Of a stretch of DNA of 64,000 nucleotides, positions 51,036 through 59,134 are shown piece after piece. The DNA comes from G963665925 sp050596425 (GTDB taxonomy: Bacteria > Bacillota > Clostridia > Peptostreptococcales > Acidaminobacteraceae). The position numbers and the translations under genes were made by a program. The notes beneath the pieces are model-generated. The model was not told where the DNA came from and did no database searches. It saw only the letters and a program-made list of their open reading frames with translations. Numbering within the stretch: the first letter of the stretch is position 1; each line of letters begins with the position of its first letter. The stretch is taken from contig NZ_CP192292.1 of assembly GCF_050596425.1 (NCBI RefSeq), positions 2,790,001 to 2,854,000 on the forward strand. The letters are read 5' to 3'.

Positions 51036-52607
51036 TTACACCTTCATATCTATGTTTCCGGCACTTGTCAAAGAAAGTTCCTCAGCAATATCTAAATTGG
51101 ACAAGGCACTTTCCTTGAGCCTAAATTTAATAGAATAGGTCACATCTGTTTGTGAATTCAACTGTTCTTCAAGCACAGCCTGTCCCATTTCCATTTTCTC
51201 TAGAACCTCTTGGTCAGACAGACGAAACTGGATCTTAACATTCTCATTCTTGTATTCAAGCAGAACCTGGACTGTATTTAGGGTATGTGTGTCTAGGGAA
51301 ATAAAGATGATTGTTTCCTCCCCTGTTTTCTTGGAAGATTTTTTCTTTTTAACAAAAAAGTCCACACTTCTTAATTCATTGTCCACCTGTATAGGGAGCT
51401 GAAAGTAAGATAAATTATCATTGATTCCCTTCATATAGTCAATAGATTGCTGAATGTTTGTGAGTTGCGATTTAACCTGATTGAGACCTTTATCATTTTT
51501 GCCTTCTGAAGCATCCAAAGACCGAATGATGTTTCTAAGGGCCTCCTCCGTTTCATCTTCGTCATTGAGACCAAGACCTTGTAAATCGCTTAACATGTTC
51601 AATATGCTCTGAGGCACTTTTTCAGGTGTTTCCTTAAGAATGTTCACAAGACTCTCAACTTGTTGAGCCACTGTGTCTTTTCCAAAGATGAGCTTGTCCA
51701 ACATCGCCAAATTTTGAATGGAACTATTCATTTGATTGCTCTTATGGAAGGCCAACTTTTGAAAGTCCACATTTTTAAGAAGGTCTAACAAATTTTTAGC
51801 TGTGGCCTCTTTTGCCTGGGCTTGAGCACTGTTTCCATTCTTTGATAAACTCTCATCTAACTCTGAGTTTTTAAGAGCAGATTCTGAGACCAAGGCATTT
51901 TTCTTGTCACTTGTTTCTATAAGTTGATCCCCATTCAAACCGCTTTTTGATGTAAGGCTCATTTCATTATCTGAATTTTCTGATATCAAAAAAGTCTTCT
52001 CCCCCTGGCTAAGATACTTTTCAGATCCACTAAGCAAACGCACTAGGGCTGCTTCATTCTCTGGTTGAGGCTCTGTGCTCTTGGAATAAAAGGACACCAG
52101 TATCTGCTTAATCGGTGACTTAGGCGGTATATCACTCAACTTGAGTAAGTTGGACTCGACCAATCCCTTTAAAGTATCCACTTGTTTTGAGGCTGTCAGC
52201 AAATCGTTTACAGCTTGCCGACTAATGGGTTGGCCAAAACTTTGAAGGGCCTTAGCCGCACTCAGTCTCTCAGGGGTCACCTTTTCACCCGTCCCCTTAA
52301 AGAGGTCTTGAAGGGTCTTTTCCAGATTTGCATCCGGCTCACCTGTGTAAGGCCTGACAAGAAGTTGTTTGCCACTTTCTAAAACTTCAAAACTTTGCTC
52401 TGATCCTTGAGCAAAGGCTCCACCTTGAGGCAGGTTCGATCGTAACAAGACCCCAGATTTAAGCTCTAAAAGAAGGCTATCACTCATAACTTCTCGAATA
52501 ACAGCCTTAAAGACATCACCTTTTTCAAATTGCATTTGTGATTTTGAATCTAATTTTTTTAAGTCACTGGACATTTGATTTAGAATCTGTTGATTTGTGA
52601 CTCTCAT
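51036..52607 (-). CDS. FliK-like protein with Flg_hook domain (YlqG position)
   Basis: 523 aa from the ATG at 52607 (GTGGGTGA upstream). Long low-complexity Ser/Lys/Leu/Asn-rich N-terminal and middle region with no membrane segment; the C-terminal 150 residues (FQLPIQVDNELRSVDFFVKKK, then LDTHTLNTVQVLLEYKNENVKIQFRL-type) resemble the Flg_hook domain of FliK. Bacillus has a similar gene between rnhB and flhX. Role unproven; a second hook-length-like or export-control factor is possible. Confidence 0.8.
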   Translation of the reverse strand: MRVTNQQILNQMSSDLKKLDSKSQMQFEKGDVFKAVIREVMSDSLLLELKSGVLLRSNLPQGGAFAQGSEQSFEVLESGKQLLVRPYTGEPDANLEKTLQDLFKGTGEKVTPERLSAAKALQSFGQPISRQAVNDLLTASKQVDTLKGLVESNLLKLSDIPPKSPIKQILVSFYSKSTEPQPENEAALVRLLSGSEKYLSQGEKTFLISENSDNEMSLTSKSGLNGDQLIETSDKKNALVSESALKNSELDESLSKNGNSAQAQAKEATAKNLLDLLKNVDFQKLAFHKSNQMNSSIQNLAMLDKLIFGKDTVAQQVESLVNILKETPEKVPQSILNMLSDLQGLGLNDEDETEEALRNIIRSLDASEGKNDKGLNQVKSQLTNIQQSIDYMKGINDNLSYFQLPIQVDNELRSVDFFVKKKKSSKKTGEETIIFISLDTHTLNTVQVLLEYKNENVKIQFRLSDQEVLEKMEMGQAVLEEQLNSQTDVTYSIKFRLKESALSNLDIAEELSLTSAGNIDMKV

Positions 52608-52619
52608 GAAAATCACCCA

Positions 52620-53390
52620 CTACAGAATATTTTTTAGAAAACTCCGCCTGTGCACAGGAGAAATGCCAAGCGTCTTAATGGCTTCATAATGCGCACTTGT
52701 TCCATATCCCTTGTGCTTTTCAAACCCGTATCCCGGGTACTTGCTAGCGTACTTCGATACAAGACGATCCCTGGTTACTTTGGCAATAACAGATGCTGCC
52801 GCTATGCTCAGACTACGTGAATCACCTTTTATTAAAGACATCTGCTCAATTGTTATATCGGTCAGTTCCACCGCATCGATTAACAGATAGTCTGGTGACG
52901 CGTCCATGTCTTCAATAGCACGCTTCATAGCCAATTTGGTTGCTTGTAGAATATTAATTTCATCGATCTCTTCATGGCTGGACATGCCCACACCAATAGC
53001 AATAGCCTTTTCCTTAATCACATCAAATAAGTATTCTCTTTTTTCTTCAGAAAGCTTTTTTGAATCATCAAGACCTTCGATGATACAGTTTTCAGGCAAA
53101 ATTACTGCTGATGCAACCACAGGTCCCATCAAAGGTCCTCTTCCAGCCTCATCTATACCTGCAATAAACTTATACCCACTTTTTAAGGCCTCATTTTCAA
53201 AGGATTGCATGATCTTTAGCCTTTGAAGCTCCTCTTCTTTTTTCTGGATGGCCTTTTCAATTCTTACAGCCATCTGATTCACTGTTTTTCTATTGTCGGC
53301 CTTAAGTTCCTCGATGAGCATACTCTGCTCATCAATATCCAGTTCTGAAATATACTTTTTTACAGCATTTGCTGACATTTCCGATATCAT
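52620..53390 (-). CDS. rnhB: Ribonuclease HII
   Basis: Cleaves RNA of RNA-DNA hybrids and single ribonucleotides in DNA. 256 aa; an N-terminal helical extension of about 70 residues as in Bacillus RnhB, then the active-site D80-E81 in IAGIDEAGRGPLMGPVVAS, D in LLIDAV and the C-terminal DRxxxKYA motif. GGAGG 7 nt upstream; ATG overlaps the rbgA stop (TAATG). Confidence 0.97.
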   Translation of the reverse strand: MISEMSANAVKKYISELDIDEQSMLIEELKADNRKTVNQMAVRIEKAIQKKEEELQRLKIMQSFENEALKSGYKFIAGIDEAGRGPLMGPVVASAVILPENCIIEGLDDSKKLSEEKREYLFDVIKEKAIAIGVGMSSHEEIDEINILQATKLAMKRAIEDMDASPDYLLIDAVELTDITIEQMSLIKGDSRSLSIAAASVIAKVTRDRLVSKYASKYPGYGFEKHKGYGTSAHYEAIKTLGISPVHRRSFLKNIL

Positions 53391-54259
53391 TAGACATCCT
53401 CCGCCATAACCTGTTCTGAAGGGTGTTCCAAAGTGATTCGACCAATGGTTCCTTTTCTGTATTCATCAAGAATAAGTCGTGCCACCTTGTCATAATCAAT
53501 TTCATTGCCGCGTTTGATACAACCTCTTTTACGACCGATTGCGTCCATGATTTCCAGCGTTTCCTGACCAAGTTCTTCAAACTTATAACGCGCCTTAAGA
53601 AGATCAGGATACTTCTTTATAAGGACGGCAAGCAGATGAAAGGCCACGTCATCAATATGAAGGATCTCATCTTTAATAGCACCTGTATAGGCCAAGTTCA
53701 TACCTACTTTTTCATCTTCGATTTTAGGCCACAGTATACCCGGTGTGTCAAACAGATCTATATCTGAACGCACTCGGATCCACTGTTTTCCCTTTGTAAC
53801 ACCAGGCTTATTTCCTGTTTTTGCACTTTTTTTACCAACCAGATTGTTAATCAAAGAGGATTTTCCAACATTGGGAATACCCACTATCATAACACGTACA
53901 CTAGACATGTCTGCCCCTTTAGCAACACGCTTATTGACTCTGGCACCACCCGTTTCTTTAACAGCTGAAAGCAAATCCTTCATGCCCGCACCTGTTAGTG
54001 CATTGACCGGAATGGCTGTGATGCCTTTTTTCTTATAGTCTTCAATCCATGCCTTTGTTACAACAGGATCAGCTAAATCGAACTTGTTGAGGGCCACAAC
54101 ACGTGGCTTTTGTCCAACCAGTTCATCAAATTGTGGGTTTCGACTGCTGCATGGAATTCGTGCATCCAGTAGTTCGACAACCACATCAACTAATTTTAAA
54201 TTTGCTTTTATCAGGTCCTTTGTTTTCTTCATATGACCCGGATACCAATTTATATGCAT
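53390..54259 (-). CDS. rbgA: Ribosome biogenesis GTPase RbgA (YlqF)
   Basis: Circularly permuted GTPase needed for a late step of 50S assembly. 289 aa. Starts MHINWYPGHMKKTKD; G4 NKFD (58-61) precedes G1 GIPNVGKSS (127-135) and G3 DTPG, the permuted order. C-terminal ANTAR-like domain (about 205-285). The ATG at 54259 has GAGGTG 6 nt upstream; a GTG at 54268 overlaps the SD. No signal peptidase gene separates it from rplS, as in Bacillus. Confidence 0.97.
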   Translation of the reverse strand: MHINWYPGHMKKTKDLIKANLKLVDVVVELLDARIPCSSRNPQFDELVGQKPRVVALNKFDLADPVVTKAWIEDYKKKGITAIPVNALTGAGMKDLLSAVKETGGARVNKRVAKGADMSSVRVMIVGIPNVGKSSLINNLVGKKSAKTGNKPGVTKGKQWIRVRSDIDLFDTPGILWPKIEDEKVGMNLAYTGAIKDEILHIDDVAFHLLAVLIKKYPDLLKARYKFEELGQETLEIMDAIGRKRGCIKRGNEIDYDKVARLILDEYRKGTIGRITLEHPSEQVMAEDV

Positions 54260-54331
54260 AATTTTCACCTCATAAGGATATTTTACAATACATTACTTTC
54301 AGTGTATATATTAAAGCTAAAGTCTACCATT

Positions 54332-54362
54332 AAAAAAAGACTGTACATAGGTACAGTCTTTT
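54332..54362 (-). terminator. Rho-independent terminator after rplS
   Basis: AAAAGACTGTAC / GTACAGTCTTTT stem (54351-54362 with 54335-54346) with a 4-nt loop and T7 on the minus strand (complement of 54338-54332), 16 nt after the rplS stop. Confidence 0.93.
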
Positions 54363-54377
54363 CTATAATGCAATAGC

Positions 54378-54725
54378 TTAGATTCTTTCTTTAACTTTTG
54401 CACGCTTACCCACTCTATCACGTAGGTAGTTAAGCTTAGCACGACGTACTTTACCTCTTCTCTTAACTTCGATCTTTTCGATCTTAGGTGAGTGAAGTGG
54501 TAGAGTTTTTTCTACGCCAACGCCGTAAGAAATCTTTCTTACTGTGAAAGTTTCACCAAGTCCGCCGCCTTGTCTTTTAAGAACAACGCCTTCGAAAATC
54601 TGGATACGCTCTCTCTTACCTTCTTTAACTTTTAGAGAAACAGCCACTGTATCGCCAACTGCGAAGTTAACGATCTCTGACTTCATTTGTTCCTTTTCAA
54701 GTTCTTTAATAATGTTCATATTCAT
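54378..54725 (-). CDS. rplS: Ribosomal protein L19
   Basis: Large-subunit protein, 115 aa, normal length. VAVSLKVKEGKRERIQIFEGVVLKRQGGG and the C-terminal HSPKIEKIEVKRRGKVRRAKLNYLRDR-type region are typical. GGGAGG 8 nt before the ATG. Preceded by a strong promoter and an L19-type leader RNA, and closed by its own terminator. Confidence 0.98.
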   Translation of the reverse strand: MNMNIIKELEKEQMKSEIVNFAVGDTVAVSLKVKEGKRERIQIFEGVVLKRQGGGLGETFTVRKISYGVGVEKTLPLHSPKIEKIEVKRRGKVRRAKLNYLRDRVGKRAKVKERI

Positions 54726-54749
54726 GAGATTTGCCTCCCTTCTTCATAG

Positions 54750-54796
54750 ACGTTCTTGACTTAGGTACCGTCAGTGGACCGTCCGTAATACAACGT
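54750..54796 (-). ncRNA. L19-type ribosomal protein leader RNA
   Basis: The rplS leader has the closing helix AACGT / ACGTT (54750-54754 with 54792-54796) around GGACGGTCC and TGACGGTACC-type stretches, which fits the Firmicutes L19 leader that lets L19 repress its own synthesis. I recognise the arrangement from memory; a covariance-model search would settle it. Confidence 0.6.
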
Positions 54797-54800
54797 TAGT

Positions 54801-54829
54801 ATTATAGCACACATAGGATGGGTGTACAA
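54801..54829 (-). promoter_or_regulatory. rplS promoter
   Basis: TTGTAC (54829-54824), a 17-nt spacer and TATAAT (54806-54801). The -35 box lies just after the trmD stop codon, so rplS has its own transcript in addition to read-through from rimM-trmD. Confidence 0.68.
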
Positions 54830-54831
54830 GA

Positions 54832-55572
54832 CTAATTTTCATTCTTTATTTTATGAATAACTTTTATGATTTCAGGATCTGTATCTGATGAAGACAAAAG
54901 CGCTTCAATCATATCTGGGCGTCGTTGCATGGTTACAAGAACAGACTCCTCCAGTCGCCATTTTTCAATATTTGCATGGTGACCAGAAAGCAATATATCA
55001 GGGACCTTGTCACCTTCAAAGTCTGCTGGTCTGGTATACTGCGGATACTCCAAAAGTCCGCCCATATGACTTTCATCTTCATAGGAGTCTTGTTTGCCTA
55101 AAACCCCAGGCAAGAGACGGGCAACAGAATCCACCAGAACCATAGCCGGTATTTCACCGCCTGTCAAAACGTAGTCCCCAATAGAAATCTCTTCAGTCAC
55201 ATAATGGTCTATGAACCGCTGATCTATGCCTTCATAGTGACCGCAAACAATATAGAGTTCTTCATCCCTAGAAAGTTCATCGCACAGAGCCTGGGTAAGC
55301 GGTTTGCCCTTGGGCGACATATAAATAACCCGCTTGCCTTTTGTCCAACCAGAAGCTTCTAAAGCACCTTTCAGAGGCATGGGCTGCATAACCATCCCCG
55401 CACCGCCCCCGTATGGATAGTCATCCACACGATTGTGTTTGTTATTGGCATAGTCTCTAATATAAACCGTTTCAATGTCTATTTTGTTTTCCCGTACGGC
55501 ACGACCTATAATACTTGCTTGTTTGAAGTTTTCAAACATCTCAGGAAACAAGGTTAATATTTTAAAAATCAT
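54832..55572 (-). CDS. trmD: tRNA (guanine-N1)-methyltransferase TrmD
   Basis: Makes m1G37 in tRNAs that read codons starting with C, preventing frameshifts. 246 aa, trefoil-knot SPOUT enzyme. Knot motifs GGGAGMVMQPMPL, MSPKGKPLTQ, GHYEGIDQRF and SIGDYVLTGGE (the SAM-binding region, about 55-135) are intact. The ATG overlaps rimM stop by 4 nt. Confidence 0.98.
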   Translation of the reverse strand: MIFKILTLFPEMFENFKQASIIGRAVRENKIDIETVYIRDYANNKHNRVDDYPYGGGAGMVMQPMPLKGALEASGWTKGKRVIYMSPKGKPLTQALCDELSRDEELYIVCGHYEGIDQRFIDHYVTEEISIGDYVLTGGEIPAMVLVDSVARLLPGVLGKQDSYEDESHMGGLLEYPQYTRPADFEGDKVPDILLSGHHANIEKWRLEESVLVTMQRRPDMIEALLSSSDTDPEIIKVIHKIKNEN

Positions 55573-56075
55573 TCTATCATTCCTTCAATAAGATTTACAT
55601 TCATTTTCCTTGTAGGATGATCAAATCCTAAAATGAAAGCTTTTACGCAAGGAATCATAAAGGTTTCCCCATCTTCTTTCTCAACAACAATCAATTCATG
55701 GGCAGCACTGGCATGAACATTTTTTACTGTGCCCACAAGGCCCTTCTCTTGATCAATAACTTGGTACCCAACAATCTCAGAGAACATAAATGTATGTTCA
55801 TCAAAGTCACCTAAGTCTTCGCGCATGAAATACACTTCACGATTCTTGAATTTTTCCACTTCATTAATATGTGTCAGGCCTTCAAATAAGACAATGACCA
55901 TATTTTTTTGGTATCTTAAACTCTTAACTTCAAATCTTGTGTCGCCTTCTTTTTCGATCATCAAGTAGTTAAAGTCTTCAAATTCTTCCTTATCATTCGT
56001 ATAAGGGTATATTTTCAAATGGCCCTTGAGGCCTTGAGTGTTTGCAATTTTACCAACCGCTAATTTTCCGTTCAT
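55569..56075 (-). CDS. rimM: 16S rRNA processing/ribosome maturation factor RimM
   Basis: 168 aa from the ATG at 56075 (GGAGG 6 nt upstream); the ATG at 56081 is too close to the SD. N-terminal beta-barrel with VGKIANTQGLKGHLKIYP and C-terminal PRC barrel (VGYQVIDQEKGLVGTVKNV; ending PCVKAFI). Acts on the 30S head with S19. Starts the rimM-trmD operon. Confidence 0.95.
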   Translation of the reverse strand: MNGKLAVGKIANTQGLKGHLKIYPYTNDKEEFEDFNYLMIEKEGDTRFEVKSLRYQKNMVIVLFEGLTHINEVEKFKNREVYFMREDLGDFDEHTFMFSEIVGYQVIDQEKGLVGTVKNVHASAAHELIVVEKEDGETFMIPCVKAFILGFDHPTRKMNVNLIEGMIE

Positions 56076-56112
56076 ATACATCCTCCACTCGTTCTAATTC
56101 TTACTCCAAGGA

Positions 56113-56121
56113 ATTATACCA
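56113..56121 (-). promoter_or_regulatory. rimM-trmD promoter (extended -10)
   Basis: TATAAT (56118-56113) with TG one base upstream (TGGTATAAT); the -35 at correct spacing (TTCAAT) is weak. It lies 37 nt before the rimM ATG. In most relatives rimM is read from rpsP; here the inserted receptor gene and its terminator make a local promoter necessary. Confidence 0.55.
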
Positions 56122-56151
56122 CAATTGACTGCTTTATTGAAATGCAGGCGT

Positions 56152-56199
56152 AAAAAACGTAAGGTGGGCACATCGATGCTTGTGCCTCCTTACGTTTTT
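56152..56199 (-). terminator. Terminator after the chemoreceptor gene
   Basis: Long stem: AAAAACGTAAGG pairs with CCTTACGTTTTT (56188-56199 with 56153-56164), with an inner GGCACA / TGTGCC helix (56167-56172 with 56181-56186) and an 8-nt loop; a T6 tract follows on the minus strand. About 65 nt after the receptor stop. Confidence 0.92.
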
Positions 56200-56265
56200 A
56201 TATATCCACCTAGAAATATTCTTTTTTTTATCTTATACACCAAACACCCAAAGAAATTTTATTTC

Positions 56266-58446
56266 TTATAGCTTAAACTTTGTCATGGTTTCTTGTAAGG
56301 ATGATGCGCTCGTTTTAAGTTGTTGTGCCATGCCACTGATTTCTTCCATTGATGCGGTCTGTTCCTCTACAGATGCAGAAACTTGTTGTGAAGCCGCTGC
56401 TGAGGATTCGGCAACTTTATATATGCTCATAACTATGTTGACCATTTCATCCTTGACTCTGCTTAATTCTTGTAAAGAATCCACCACGCCAGTCAATTTT
56501 GAAGAGGATAGCTCCACCGAACTGTTTAAATCGGCAAACAGCGCCCCTGAAGATTGCACCGAGTTATTCTGTTGTTCGAATATCAACTCAGCTTCCTTAA
56601 CTGTTTTAGACACACTTGCTGTGTCTTGACTGATCTTTGATGTCAATTCATGTATTTCCCTTGCAGAAGCATCAGATTCCTCTGCAAGCTTTCGAATTTC
56701 ATCAGCGACCACAGCAAAGCCTCGACCGTGTTCACCAGCTCTTGCCGCTTCAATTGAAGCATTAAGGGCGAGTAAGTTCGTCTGCTCTGATATTGAAGTG
56801 ATGGTATCCGTAAAACTGGTTATGGATTCAACTTGTGCCGCCAAAGCTTCAATGACACGCTCAATGCTCTGTACACTTGTAAAACTTTCTTTTTGCTTAT
56901 CAAGAAGGTCTGACATGGATTCAATTCCCATTTGGTTTTTAGATTTCATGCCACCAATGGCTTCCTGCATCTCATCAGCAGCACTATTAATTTGTGATGC
57001 GCTGGATTCAAGCTCGCCGACTCCATGGACACCCTTTTCAGTTTCTCTTACCTGTTCAGTCGATCCTGAAGCAATTTCCTCCACAGCTCGAGCCACTTGA
57101 TCAATGGCCTCACTGGTTTGTTTCGTCATTTCAGCCAAATGACTTGTTGTGTCATATACGAGTTGTGACATCTCTGTTGATTCCGTGACAAGAGACTTTA
57201 AATTGCCAACCATGGCATTTAAATCTTGTCCTAGCTGTCCCAGCTCATCTCTGCTTCTAACTTGAAGGGTTTCCGTTAAGTCCCCCCCGGCCACTTTTTC
57301 AGTGAATCGACGCATTTTTATTATAGGTTTTGTGATAGAAAGTGAAACGATATAACTTAGGATCAAACCAATCACAATCATACCAAGTGCAACTATGCCT
57401 ACAGCCCTTACGACCTTATCAATAAGACCAAATACCAGCGTGGCGTCACGAGCAAATAGTATTCTGCGATCCTTAAAGCTATCATACATGACATATCCAA
57501 TATATGTCGTCCTATTCCCATCTTTGTCGTCTATGGCAAACTCATAGAAATCGTCTTCGATGCTCTGAATCTCTTCACCAACTGTTTTTTCTGTCAATTG
57601 ATTGATCAAGTCCAGAGGTTTGTTGATCCTTGTCAAGTCATCGCTAAATTTAACCAGGCCATTTTGATCAGATATGGAAATAAAATGTTGTTCGTCCATA
57701 GCCTCTAGTTTGGATTGGTAGTGACCCCGCTCTTCATATTCCTTGTGTTGTAACTCCTTTTCTATCTCATCAACATAATTTCCTGTGCCGATGACCCATG
57801 CCCAAGGCTCAAAATGCATGACAAAACCACGCTTTTTTGATGCAAGATCAGAACCGGGTTTTGGAAAGTAATAGTCATAATAGAAGGAATCGTTTTCCAC
57901 AGCGCCATCAACAAGATCTTTAACTATGTATTGTCCATTCTTATCTTGGAGGTCTCCCCTGTACTTGCCTTCGCCTTCTGGAGCTGTAGGAAGAAGCTGT
58001 AAAACATAGTCTTCATTATCTATCCAAAAATAACCATCAACCTTATATTTAAGTCTTCTGATGGCTTCAATACTTTCATTTTTATACCGTGCGTTTATCC
58101 CCTCAACAGCCTGCTCATAGGCTTCTTCTGAAAGATCTTGGCTTAAGCCCTCTATCTCCCTTTGAGCTTGATCATAATATGATTCAAGTATCGAATAAGC
58201 TGTTTGTGTAAGCTGCTCAATATCTCGGTCATAGCCGTCCATTAAGGTCTTTTCCACATTGGTAATATTTCTATCCATGTCATCAAGCTCCGACAAGAGC
58301 GTTTCCGCACTCTCTTTGAAAACCGCCTTGGCATCACTGCTTAGGTTGCTCTTGGCAAACTGACTCACAGCAAACCCCTGTACGGCAAGTGCCAGTATAA
58401 CAATCAGTGATACGGACAACATGATTTTAGCACGAATACTTCTCAT
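56266..58446 (-). CDS. Methyl-accepting chemotaxis protein with Cache-type sensor
   Basis: 726-aa chemoreceptor. TM1 about 8-28; extracytoplasmic Cache-2-type sensor with YFWIDNEDYVLQL, YYFPKPGSD and PWAWVIGTGNYVD (the last motif near residue 215-227); TM2 about 345-367; HAMP (KPIIKMRRFTEKVAGGDLT); cytoplasmic signalling domain with the tip EQTNLLALNASIEAARAGEHG. Ends LQETMTKFKL without a CheR-binding pentapeptide. AASQQVSA (about 684-691) matches the CheD deamidation consensus. It is a stand-alone gene within a housekeeping cluster. Ligand unknown. Confidence 0.95.
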   Translation of the reverse strand: MRSIRAKIMLSVSLIVILALAVQGFAVSQFAKSNLSSDAKAVFKESAETLLSELDDMDRNITNVEKTLMDGYDRDIEQLTQTAYSILESYYDQAQREIEGLSQDLSEEAYEQAVEGINARYKNESIEAIRRLKYKVDGYFWIDNEDYVLQLLPTAPEGEGKYRGDLQDKNGQYIVKDLVDGAVENDSFYYDYYFPKPGSDLASKKRGFVMHFEPWAWVIGTGNYVDEIEKELQHKEYEERGHYQSKLEAMDEQHFISISDQNGLVKFSDDLTRINKPLDLINQLTEKTVGEEIQSIEDDFYEFAIDDKDGNRTTYIGYVMYDSFKDRRILFARDATLVFGLIDKVVRAVGIVALGMIVIGLILSYIVSLSITKPIIKMRRFTEKVAGGDLTETLQVRSRDELGQLGQDLNAMVGNLKSLVTESTEMSQLVYDTTSHLAEMTKQTSEAIDQVARAVEEIASGSTEQVRETEKGVHGVGELESSASQINSAADEMQEAIGGMKSKNQMGIESMSDLLDKQKESFTSVQSIERVIEALAAQVESITSFTDTITSISEQTNLLALNASIEAARAGEHGRGFAVVADEIRKLAEESDASAREIHELTSKISQDTASVSKTVKEAELIFEQQNNSVQSSGALFADLNSSVELSSSKLTGVVDSLQELSRVKDEMVNIVMSIYKVAESSAAASQQVSASVEEQTASMEEISGMAQQLKTSASSLQETMTKFKL

Positions 58447-58498
58447 AACATCCCCCTCGATCTTTTATCTATATATTATTCCAATACTTAATTCTAAC

Positions 58499-58512
58499 AT
58501 AGGGGCCCCTAT
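58499..58512. repeat. Perfect 14-bp palindrome upstream of the receptor gene
   Basis: ATAGGGGCCCCTAT, GC-rich core in AT-rich surroundings, 53 nt before the receptor ATG. Possible operator. Confidence 0.5.
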
Positions 58513-58636
58513 CCAAAGAGTATATTTATTGCACTAAATATATAATATTCTGTCATGTTTTGCCTGTGGAAGATCGACTTTGTATAAATATATTGTATGG
58601 ATGTGTTTTTTATTGGTATTTAAAGTTTTTTTATGA

Positions 58637-58709
58637 GTGATAGCTTTGCTTGTCTATGTCTTTTTGAGAGACTATATTATTAACTGTGCAAGCTTTGCTT
58701 GCCCATGTC
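58637..58709. repeat. Two 24-nt imperfect direct repeats
   Basis: 58637-58660 and 58686-58709 agree at 20 of 24 positions, sharing AGCTTTGCTTG and ATGTC. The second copy also forms a perfect 6-bp hairpin GCAAGC-TTT-GCTTGC (58688-58702). Confidence 0.7.
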
Positions 58710-58725
58710 GCGATGCGCGCCATAT

Positions 58726-58790
58726 ACTAGAATAAAGGCACCCCCAAAATCCAAGTTCACTTGAGCTTTTGGGGGTGCCTTTATTCTAGT
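58726..58790. repeat. 65-nt hairpin element with 24-bp perfect arms
   Basis: Arms 58726-58749 and 58767-58790 are perfectly complementary; both are bounded by ACTAG / CTAGT and hold the GC-rich core GGCACCCCC / GGGGGTGCC. The 17-nt loop has a further CAAG / CTTG helix. On minus it is followed by ATATGG, not T's, but TTTATT lies in the arm after the GC core, so it could work as a terminator. It may instead be a small mobile repeat. Confidence 0.75.
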
Positions 58791-58810
58791 GCATTTCTTT
58801 ACATTTCACG

Positions 58811-58846
58811 AAAAATAAAGCCCGCTGTGGATTAACCATAGCGAGC
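58811..58846 (-). terminator. Terminator after khpA
   Basis: GCTCGCTATGG pairs with CCACAGCGGGC (58846-58836 with 58830-58820) with one wobble and one mismatch, a 5-nt loop, then TTTATTTTT on minus (complement of 58819-58811). 40 nt after the khpA stop. It closes ylxM-ffh-rpsP-khpA. Confidence 0.85.
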
Positions 58847-58885
58847 TCACATTCTCCGAATAGCTTGTATTCATTCAGGAAAAAC

Positions 58886-59116
58886 TTACTGAATGATTTC
58901 AACAACCACTCTTTTGTTTTCTTTAGTCGCTGCAGCTTTTACGACAGTACGTAGAGCTTTAGCAATGCGACCCTGTTTACCGATGACCTTACCCATGTCA
59001 TCAGGAGATACTTTCAGTTCAATGATGACTGACTGAGAGCCTTCAATTTCACTGACTTCAACTGATTCAGGGTTGTCAACCAACGCCTTAGCGATGACTT
59101 TGACCAGTTCACCCAT
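58886..59116 (-). CDS. khpA: KH-domain RNA-binding protein KhpA
   Basis: 76 aa single KH domain that partners with KhpB/Jag and binds RNA. GxxG loop GKQG (46-49) in MGKVIGKQGRIAKALR. The ATG at 59116 has GGGGAG 8 nt upstream; the GTG 9 nt earlier is inferior. 18 nt after rpsP, the usual neighbour (YlqC in Bacillus). Confidence 0.95.
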   Translation of the reverse strand: MGELVKVIAKALVDNPESVEVSEIEGSQSVIIELKVSPDDMGKVIGKQGRIAKALRTVVKAAATKENKRVVVEIIQ

Positions 59117-59134
59117 GAAAAACACTCCCCTGTC

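Larger units (their letters stand above)
58447..58885. other. Repeat-rich intergenic region between khpA and the chemoreceptor gene (439 bp)
   Basis: No gene. From the khpA side: khpA terminator (58811-58846), a 65-nt hairpin element with 24-bp perfect arms (58726-58790), two 24-nt direct repeats 49 nt apart (58686-58709 and 58637-58660), and a perfect 14-bp palindrome ATAGGGGCCCCTAT (58499-58512) just upstream of the receptor gene. No clear promoter for the receptor gene is visible. Confidence 0.6.

Noticed and set aside
58637..58709. c-di-GMP riboswitch because of GCAAAGC-like segments
   Set aside because: The conserved GEMM core and tetraloop-receptor arrangement are not present; better explained as a direct repeat.
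58637..58790. CRISPR array
   Set aside because: Only two imperfect repeat copies with no further regular spacing and no cas genes.
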